A stretch of DNA of 51,422 nucleotides from Xenorhabdus japonica (GTDB lineage: Bacteria > Pseudomonadota > Gammaproteobacteria > Enterobacterales > Enterobacteriaceae): NCBI RefSeq assembly GCF_900115195.1, contig NZ_FOVO01000026.1, positions 1-51,422 of the forward strand, in the 5' to 3' direction. Below are positions 45,496 through 51,422 of this stretch, one piece after another (the stretch's first letter is position 1; each line of letters starts with the position of its first letter). Both the position numbers and the translations under genes were made by a program. The notes under the pieces were generated by a model that was given only the letters and a program-made list of their open reading frames with translations, did not search any database and was not told where the DNA came from.

Positions 45496-45969
45496 ATGTA
45501 TTATTTTGAATTTAGCTATCCAGATGGAACTGTTTCTGAAAATTTTATCCTAGAAAAATATAGAGATTTTTTTATGTCCTATTCAGAAAATAAATATATT
45601 TGGACTAAGTCTCATACAACTCTAGCCAGTCGTTATTTTTCTGAAAATAGAAAAATAATATCTACTTTATTTTTTTCTCATCACTCTGAGCAAGGAACTT
45701 TTTCTCTACTTTATAGCCATGGTAGTTCAGGATTTTACTCTCTGGGAGATAAAGATAAAATGGATCAATTAATTGATCTGGATGGTCAGCTTGACCTTAT
45801 CTTTGTCGGTGCTTGTATCCCACCGGAGAAAGCATTTTTAGCAATAGAAGACTTTGCAAAGAATCCTTTGGAACCATCGGAACGAATTGATTGGATTAAT
45901 GCTAAAGATATTGACATGACAGAGAAATATAGGCTTTTGGGGTTGGATGATCTGGAGGATTTAGATTAA
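45496..45969 (+). CDS. immunity protein, copy 2 (Imm1-like)
   Basis: Identical in all 157 residues to the immunity protein at 38038, with the same AAGGAG site 18 bp after the orphan toxin frame. Since the orphan toxin lacks a start and delivery domains, this copy may serve as extra immunity dose. It has no obvious promoter of its own at the new location other than what the spacer 43864-44256 may provide. Confidence 0.82.
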   Translation: MYYFEFSYPDGTVSENFILEKYRDFFMSYSENKYIWTKSHTTLASRYFSENRKIISTLFFSHHSEQGTFSLLYSHGSSGFYSLGDKDKMDQLIDLDGQLDLIFVGACIPPEKAFLAIEDFAKNPLEPSERIDWINAKDIDMTEKYRLLGLDDLEDLD

Positions 45970-46031
45970 TTTTATTCCCATAAATCAGGAAAAATTTAAT
46001 TCTTGATGGCCTAAATATGTCGAGCTTTAAT

Positions 46032-46074
46032 TAAAAAAATGAGAGGGGAACATTTCCTCTCATTCTATTTTAAT
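46032..46074. terminator. bidirectional terminator, copy 2
   Basis: Same hairpin as in copy 1 (stem 46038-46046 with 46056-46064), between the convergent immunity and symE-like genes. Confidence 0.85.
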
Positions 46075-46394
46075 TATCCCGCCTGATAATCCCCAATCAA
46101 CTCCCGCATCCGCAGCTTAATCTCACTGAGCTGATCTTGCTGGCGTCGGTACTGTTGCTTGATAGTGCATGTATCATCGCTGTCAGGGATCAGCACTAAA
46201 CAGCCGTTCATAATCTTGACGGTGAGTGTATCGCCAATATCAAACCCTGCTGCCTTAAGCCACTGGCCTTTCAGGTGGATCGCAGGCGGGGCACTGGCCT
46301 TGTCATTTTGCGGCACGTATCCCACCGTGTAATAACGTTCTGTTTTGGCGGCTTTATTTACCGCCCGGTTTTGCTTAGAATGCGCCTTAGCCAT
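46074..46394 (-). CDS. symE: SymE-like protein, copy 2
   Basis: Identical to the 106-aa SymE-family protein of copy 1, with the same GGAG-supported start at 46394. Two intact copies in the same genome mean doubled dosage of a potential toxin unless antisense or transcriptional control limits both. Confidence 0.85.
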   Translation of the reverse strand: MAKAHSKQNRAVNKAAKTERYYTVGYVPQNDKASAPPAIHLKGQWLKAAGFDIGDTLTVKIMNGCLVLIPDSDDTCTIKQQYRRQQDQLSEIKLRMRELIGDYQAG

Positions 46395-46472
46395 ATTCAA
46401 CTCCATATCAGTTGGTTGTGGTGAGCAGATTGCCAGTGTTGACGCACTGACAATCTGCGATCATTTTATAAC

Positions 46473-46862
46473 TTACTCTTTCTTCTTAGCGGCCTGCCTT
46501 GCTGAATCCCAGCGCCGTGATTGATACTTGATAATCAGGCTTTCCAGTACTTCCCGCACAATACCTTGCTCATCTTCTGGAAGCTGACTGATGGCTTCAA
46601 ACTGCAATGACAGCTCACCAGTTGGCACACGTTCATGTGTATCAAATAACAAAAAATCCGTGCTGACATTCAACGATGTTGCAATCTTCTTCAATACCTC
46701 AAGGGAAGGCTGTGCCTGCCCTGTTTCGTACTTCTTCCAGCTATTAGCATGTATGCCAATCGCATCCGCCATTGCCTGTTGGGACAGGCTGCGTTGTTTG
46801 CGTAACGCAATGAGTCTTTCAGATAAAGGCATAGGTAAACACCAGTAAATCGAATGACTCAT
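46473..46862 (-). CDS. XRE-family regulator, copy 2
   Basis: Identical to the regulator at 39015-39404, including the helix-turn-helix. Because the operator palindrome upstream of the primase is duplicated as well (46896-46915), either regulator copy should control both primase promoters. Confidence 0.85.
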   Translation of the reverse strand: MSHSIYWCLPMPLSERLIALRKQRSLSQQAMADAIGIHANSWKKYETGQAQPSLEVLKKIATSLNVSTDFLLFDTHERVPTGELSLQFEAISQLPEDEQGIVREVLESLIIKYQSRRWDSARQAAKKKE

Positions 46863-46888
46863 GATTCTACCCCCAAAAAAATAACCGC

Positions 46889-46919
46889 TTGACGATGGTA
46901 CATGTATATGTGCCATAAT
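46889..46919 (+). promoter_or_regulatory. primase promoter/operator, copy 2
   Basis: Exact copy of 39431-39461: TTGACG, the 20-bp imperfect palindrome and CATAAT. Confidence 0.55.
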
Positions 46920-46964
46920 AAAACATATAAATGGTCTTGACAAGGTTTTGAGGGAACTAAAGAT

Positions 46965-49646
46965 ATGGCTCGCATTCCCGAAGCAGAATTGCAGCACCTG
47001 AAAGCAGCAGTTCCTTTAGTGGCCGTCCTTGAGCAGCAGGGGCGGCAGGTGATTAAACGCGGCAAAGACAGGATCGTGCTGTGCCCGTTCCATCAGGAGA
47101 AAACGCCGTCGATGGTGATCACGCCGTCGAAAAATCTCTATCACTGCTTTGGCTGCGATGCGGGCGGATCAGTGCTGGACTGGGTGATGAAAACGGAGAA
47201 TTTAAGTCTGCGCCATGCCTGTGAACGGTTGCGCGCGATGCTCGGCCGCAATCCGGCGGTCGAGCCGCTGGTTGACTCGTCGGAACTGATGAGCGATGTG
47301 GTCGGGCAACAGGCGCTGTTGTTACGGGTGACGGAGTTCTATCACCAGACCTTGCTGAATGCGCCGGAAGCACAGGCCTATCTGATCAAGCGGCGGCTGA
47401 ACCATCCTGAATTAGTGGCGCAGTTTAAGCTGGGCTTTGCCAACCGGACACTGGGGTATCGCTTGCCCGCCCGACAACTGAAAGCCGGTGCCGAGATCCG
47501 TGCCCAGCTGCAGGCCGCCGGAGTGTTGCGTGAGAGCGGCCATGAACACTTCAGCGGCTCGCTGGTCATTCCGGTGATCGGTCTCAATGGTCAGGTGCAG
47601 GAAATGTATGGCCGCAAAATCATTGACCGCTTGCGGGCCGGGACGCCGAAGCATATTTACCTGCCGGGGGCACACCACGGCGTCTGGAATGAAGCTGCAC
47701 TGGTGGCCTCGAAAAGCCTGATCCTGTGTGAATCGCTGATCGATGCGCTGTCGTTCTGGGTCGCCGGACATCGCCATGTCACCACCGCTTATGGGGTCAA
47801 TGGCGTCACGGCTGAGCACTGGCAGGCTTTTGCGCACTACGGGATTAAGCAGGTACTGATCGCGTTCGACAATGACAGCGCCGGTAATGTGGCGGCGGTG
47901 AAACTGGCGGCCGCACTGGCCGCCAGAGGGATCACCCCGCTGCGCGTGATGTTCCCGCCGGAAATGGATGCCAACGGTTATCTGTGTCAGGTCGCCGAGC
48001 CGGAAGCCGCCTTCGGCCTGCTGCTTGACAGTGCCGTGCCGATGCAGGAGGTGGCCGACCGCGTTGCGATTGATCCCGACCCCGCTTCTTTAGTGGCTGA
48101 ACCCGCGCTCAACACCACACCGGGGGTGGTCTGTGAACCCGGTGACAATGGCGAGCTGTTGATCTCGGTCGGCACACTGCAATGGTGTCTGCGAGGCATG
48201 GGCGCAATCAAAGCCGGTGCCGCCACCATGAAACTCAATGCGCAGGTGCTGGACAGGCAAAGCGGGGTGCTGTTCGCGGATGGCGTTGATCTGAGGAGTG
48301 CCCGCAGCCGGCACAGTTATGCGAGGCAGGCGGCGACCGAGCTGGGACTGGCGGAGGGGGATATCCGGCGGGCATTGGGGCAGGTGTTGCTGGCCGTGGA
48401 GCAGTGGCAGCCGCAGGCGGCGAACCCGGCAGCGGTGCAACCTGAACTGAATGAAGCTGAACGGGAGGCAGCACTGGCCTTGCTGCAAGATCCGGCGTTG
48501 GTTGGGCGTATCACCGCTGATTTAGCCGCCTGTGGTGTGGTCGGTGAATCAACCAATCTGTTAGCGGGGTATCTGGCCGCCGTGAGCCGCAAGTTACCTA
48601 AACCCTTAGCCGTCCTGATCCAGAGCAGCAGCGCCGCAGGCAAGAGCAGTCTGATGGATGCCGTCTTGAATCTGATCCCCGAAGAAGAACGTATCCAGTA
48701 CAGCGCCATGACCGGGCAGAGTCTGTTTTACCTCGGTGAAACCAATCTCCAGCATAAAATCCTCGCCATTGCCGAAGAAGAGGGGGTGCGACAGGCTGCG
48801 TATGCGTTGAAGCTGTTGCAAAGTGATGGCGAATTAACGATGGCGAGCACGGGCAAGGATGAGACGACTGGCACGCTGGTCACCAAAAGCTACACGGTGA
48901 AAGGCCCGGTGATGCTGATGTTAACCACCACCGCCATTGATGTGGATGAAGAGCTGCTGAACCGCTGTCTGGTGTTGACGGTCAATGAATCCCGCGAACA
49001 AACCGAAGCGATCCATGCGTTGCAGCGCCACAAGCAAACGCTCGAAGGCTTACTGGCTGAGAATGAGCGGGACTATCTGACCGAACTGCACCAGAATGCC
49101 CAGCGGTTATTGCGTCCGCTGAATGTGGTCAATCCGTATGCCTCGCAACTGACTTTTATGTCAGACAAAACCCGTACCCGTCGTGACCACATGAAATACC
49201 TGACCTTAATCCAGAGCATTGCCCTGTTGCACCAGTACCAGCGGGACATCAAAACCGCCGAACATCGCGGTAAGACACTGGACTATATCGAAGTCACGAA
49301 AGCCGATATCCGGCTGGCGAACCAGCTCGCCCATGAAATCCTGGGCCGGACGCTGGACGAGATGCCGCCGCAGACCCGCAAACTGTTATTGCTGATCCAG
49401 CAGATGGCGAATGACATGGCAGCGACCGGGCAGCAGACATTACGGGAAGTTCGCTTTACCCGGCGGGATATCCGGGCTTACACGAACTGGAGCGACAGCC
49501 AGCTTAAGCTGCATTGCCAGCGTTTAAGTGACATGGAGTATCTGCTGATCCACGGCGGCAGTCGCGGGCACCTGTTGCAATACGAACTGCTCTGGGACGG
49601 TGACGGCGACAGTGCTCACTTAAGCGGCCTGATCGTCCCCGTATGA
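46965..49646 (+). CDS. CHC2/Toprim/P-loop primase, copy 2
   Basis: All 893 residues equal those of the protein at 39507-42188, with intact zinc-finger cysteines, Toprim acidic residues and Walker A lysine. The absence of any decay in such a long gene argues that the duplication is recent or that copies are kept identical by recombination. Confidence 0.85.
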   Translation: MARIPEAELQHLKAAVPLVAVLEQQGRQVIKRGKDRIVLCPFHQEKTPSMVITPSKNLYHCFGCDAGGSVLDWVMKTENLSLRHACERLRAMLGRNPAVEPLVDSSELMSDVVGQQALLLRVTEFYHQTLLNAPEAQAYLIKRRLNHPELVAQFKLGFANRTLGYRLPARQLKAGAEIRAQLQAAGVLRESGHEHFSGSLVIPVIGLNGQVQEMYGRKIIDRLRAGTPKHIYLPGAHHGVWNEAALVASKSLILCESLIDALSFWVAGHRHVTTAYGVNGVTAEHWQAFAHYGIKQVLIAFDNDSAGNVAAVKLAAALAARGITPLRVMFPPEMDANGYLCQVAEPEAAFGLLLDSAVPMQEVADRVAIDPDPASLVAEPALNTTPGVVCEPGDNGELLISVGTLQWCLRGMGAIKAGAATMKLNAQVLDRQSGVLFADGVDLRSARSRHSYARQAATELGLAEGDIRRALGQVLLAVEQWQPQAANPAAVQPELNEAEREAALALLQDPALVGRITADLAACGVVGESTNLLAGYLAAVSRKLPKPLAVLIQSSSAAGKSSLMDAVLNLIPEEERIQYSAMTGQSLFYLGETNLQHKILAIAEEEGVRQAAYALKLLQSDGELTMASTGKDETTGTLVTKSYTVKGPVMLMLTTTAIDVDEELLNRCLVLTVNESREQTEAIHALQRHKQTLEGLLAENERDYLTELHQNAQRLLRPLNVVNPYASQLTFMSDKTRTRRDHMKYLTLIQSIALLHQYQRDIKTAEHRGKTLDYIEVTKADIRLANQLAHEILGRTLDEMPPQTRKLLLLIQQMANDMAATGQQTLREVRFTRRDIRAYTNWSDSQLKLHCQRLSDMEYLLIHGGSRGHLLQYELLWDGDGDSAHLSGLIVPV

Positions 49647-49653
49647 TTATCGC

Positions 49654-49771
49654 AAGTCTGGGCAGCACGAACGCAAGTCTGTGCCAAGTCTGCCCCAAGT
49701 CTTGGCTAAGTCTGGGTAAGCAAAATAGCCCTAAAGCCACAGCCAGACAGGGTTAACCGCCCGCAAGTCTG
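49654..49771 (+). repeat. AAGTCTG iterons, copy 2
   Basis: Same six helically phased repeats as at 42196-42313 (at 49654, 49675, 49686, 49697, 49708 and 49765). Confidence 0.7.
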
Positions 49772-49870
49772 GCTAAACGAAAAATCACTGTTCCAGCAAC
49801 GTAAGAAAATAAAATCACACCGTACTGCTACTGCTTCACGTTAACGCAAAAAAATACAAGGAGCTGTCTG

Positions 49871-50905
49871 ATGCCAAACACGCATGACTTCACAGTAATG
49901 ACCTTACGCCAGCAACTGGATAACTGGCTGGACACGCTGACCGCACAGGGCAAAAGCCCGCAGACCCGGCTGGCCTACCGGGCCTATCTGGTGCCGTTCG
50001 TGGACTGGTGCGAACAACGGGCTGTCTGCACTGCTCCGCAGGTCTCGCTGTCGGTGCTGGAAAGCTGGCAGCGTTATCTTCGCGCTTACCGCAAGGCGGA
50101 CGGGCAGCCTTACCGCAACAACGGTCAGCGTGAACGGCTCAATGCTCTGCGGTTGTGGTTCCGCGCGCTGCTGCACCGCCACCAGATTTTGTACAATCCC
50201 GCTGACCAGCTCGTGCTGCCGAAAAAAGAAAAGCGCTTGCCCGCTCAGGTGATGAATGTGGCTGAAATCGGGCAGGTGCTCGACAGTCTGGACTGCGGGA
50301 CGTTGCACGGCTTTCGCAACCGGGTGATGCTGGAAGTACTCTGGAGCAGCGGCATCCGCCGGATGGAACTGGCGAATCTGCGCACGGGCGACATTGACCG
50401 CGGGCGCGGGGTGCTCTGTGTGCGTCAGGGCAAGGGGCAGAAAGACCGGGTGGTGCCCATCGGCCGCCGGGCGCTGGACTGGCTCACCCGGTATCTGGCG
50501 CAGGTCCGCCCGCGACTGGCGGCGCACCGGGACAGTGGTTACCTGTTTATCTCCGACCGGGGACGCGGCCTGTCACGTGATTACTTAAGCCAACTGGTCG
50601 GCAAGGCTATCCGTGAACAGGCGCAGCTCGACAAACCCGGTGCCTGTCACCTGTTCCGCCATTCGATGGCGACCCAAATGCTGGACAACGGGGCCGACAC
50701 CCGGCACATCCAGGCGATACTGGGGCATGAACGGCTGGAAACCACCCAAATTTATACCCGGGTGGCTATCGGGCACTTAAAGACAGTGCACCAGCAGACG
50801 CATCCGGCAGAGCAGGCAGAGTACGGGCAATCGGGGACTGACACGAAAACCCCGGATAGCAACCCGAAACCCCGGCGCACCGGACAGCCCGATAATCCCC
50901 GTTAA
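49871..50905 (+). CDS. tyrosine recombinase, copy 2
   Basis: Identical to the 344-aa recombinase at 42413-43447, catalytic R-K-HxxR-H-Y complete. With both copies and both att-like hairpins intact and in direct orientation, recombination between them could release a 7458-bp circle. Confidence 0.92.
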   Translation: MPNTHDFTVMTLRQQLDNWLDTLTAQGKSPQTRLAYRAYLVPFVDWCEQRAVCTAPQVSLSVLESWQRYLRAYRKADGQPYRNNGQRERLNALRLWFRALLHRHQILYNPADQLVLPKKEKRLPAQVMNVAEIGQVLDSLDCGTLHGFRNRVMLEVLWSSGIRRMELANLRTGDIDRGRGVLCVRQGKGQKDRVVPIGRRALDWLTRYLAQVRPRLAAHRDSGYLFISDRGRGLSRDYLSQLVGKAIREQAQLDKPGACHLFRHSMATQMLDNGADTRHIQAILGHERLETTQIYTRVAIGHLKTVHQQTHPAEQAEYGQSGTDTKTPDSNPKPRRTGQPDNPR

Positions 50906-51039
50906 GCTGGGCAGGGTTAGGTGAAGGGGCAGACCGTGGCCGGACTGCCCGTTGGCCTCAGTGCCTGCGGGGGTAAATGGGCAATGGTCGGCCTGTCCAT
51001 CGGTGTCCCCAATCAGTCAGTGCAGGCCGTCCAAAGCCC

Positions 51040-51148
51040 ATTCAACATAATGTGGGGGAATTATACGCCACTCACCGGGCAGCCCCTCCGCAGCCAGTCC
51101 ACGGCATCGGTGAGCGGCTCGCAGCGTATAATTAACATTATGTCTGCG
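51040..51148. other. inverted dif-like pair/hairpin, copy 2
   Basis: Exact copy of 43582-43690: site A at 51040-51071 and site B at 51121-51148. About 170 bp further right the repeat is interrupted. Confidence 0.6.
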
Positions 51149-51327
51149 CCCCCGCTGTTCGGCATCGCTGGGTGTGGCGCACAAGGCTGCGCCTTCTGCT
51201 GTCAGCACCGGCGCCCGTCCTCGGCAAAAATCGGTGTTCTTCTTTAGCTGCCGTGCCATCGTCCGGCCAACAACCCTGTAGGCAGGTCGGCCTGTGGCCC
51301 CCGCTGTTTTACCTCCCCCGCCCCGAC

Positions 51328-51422
51328 CTGTCTCTTAGTCACATCTCCACATCAACCGATTTAGCCAGTAAATACCCATCAATAAGCGTTTGTAGCAGGA
51401 ACCAGCCTTCCCATAGTCTTTC
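51328..51422 (-). mobile_element. end of an IS50-like IS4-family insertion sequence (partial)
   Basis: The 19 bases CTGTCTCTTAGTCACATCT at 51328-51346 match the IS50 inside end and the Tn5 mosaic end at 16 of 19 positions each, and a transposase C-terminus reads outward-in from 51339. The element continues beyond the window, so its other end and the 9-bp target duplication cannot be checked. Confidence 0.85.
51339..51422 (-). CDS. IS4-family (IS50-like) transposase, C-terminal fragment
   Basis: Only the last 27 codons and the stop TGA (51339-51341) are in the window. The peptide E-R-L-W-E-G-W-F-L-L-Q-T-L-I-D-G-Y-L-L-A-K aligns with the Tn5/IS50 transposase C-terminus (L-W-E-G-W-x-x-L-Q-x-x-x-D-G-x-L-x-A-K), which forms part of the dimer interface. 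The stop codon falls inside the terminal inverted repeat, as in IS50-type elements. Whether the transposase is intact cannot be seen. Confidence 0.8.
   Translation of the reverse strand, partial: ERLWEGWFLLQTLIDGYLLAKSVDVEM

Larger units (their letters stand above)
44257..51321. repeat. 7065-bp direct repeat, copy 2
   Basis: Identical counterpart of 36799-43863, shifted by 7458 bp. The left joint (44256/44257) fuses unrelated spacer sequence to the middle of an Rhs core codon series. The right end diverges at 51322, six bases before the inverted repeat of an IS50-like element. Short homology at the left joint is limited to the GATGG bases themselves. Confidence 0.97.

Noticed and set aside
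36799-51321. Duplication as a pure assembly artefact
   Set aside because: Unique spacer at 43864-44256 and distinct flanks at each copy form consistent joints; kept as a caveat in the finding rather than accepted.

Overview
The window looks like a chromosomal segment of a Xenorhabdus/Photorhabdus-type enterobacterium (Morganellaceae). The evidence is a two-partner haemolysin pair resembling XhlB/XhlA of Xenorhabdus, a YhjD inner-membrane protein, a complete enterobacterial type VI secretion system (T6SS) in one collinear block, and moderate A+T content. The genus is an inference. I saw no rRNA, tRNA or CRISPR array.

Layout. 1-2600: a small DUF1090 periplasmic protein, an unknown membrane-anchored protein, a possible gene remnant and yhjD. 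2781-9054 (minus strand): xhlB then xhlA, closed by a strong intrinsic terminator. 9705-10223 (minus): hcp, the T6SS tube protein, divergent from the main cluster across a 930-bp A+T-rich regulatory gap. 11155-29610 (plus): tssB, tssC, tssE, tssF, tssG, tagH (FHA), tssJ, tssK, tssL, tssH/clpV, a VasH-like regulator without its ATPase domain, tagO/vasI, tssA/vasJ and tssM, mostly with overlapping or nearly touching ends. After a terminator-like hairpin come a VasL-like protein, vgrG, an Eag chaperone (DUF1795) and a 1475-aa PAAR-Rhs effector with a deaminase-like C-terminal toxin, then its immunity gene. The T6SS builds the contractile sheath, baseplate and membrane complex; VgrG, the Eag chaperone and Rhs form the loaded tip.

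36799-51321 is the most unusual part. A 7065-bp segment occurs twice as direct repeats (36799-43863 and 44257-51321, offset exactly 7458 bp), with every encoded protein identical in the two copies. Each copy carries the 3' end of the Rhs core, the toxin tip, the immunity gene, a SymE-like protein, a divergent XRE regulator, a large CHC2/Toprim primase fused to a P-loop ATPase domain, and a complete tyrosine recombinase. Between primase and recombinase lies a cluster of helically phased AAGTCTG iterons. Downstream of the recombinase two inverted dif-like (XerC/XerD) sites can fold into one imperfect hairpin, an arrangement resembling the folded single-stranded attP of CTX-type phages. I read this as a candidate mobile element (primase, iterons, recombinase and folded attachment site) physically linked to an Rhs toxin/immunity tip, present in tandem. 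The second Rhs copy lacks its N-terminus (an orphan rhs-CT). The right end of copy 2 is cut near the terminal inverted repeat of an IS50-like IS4-family element whose transposase C-terminus runs off the window.
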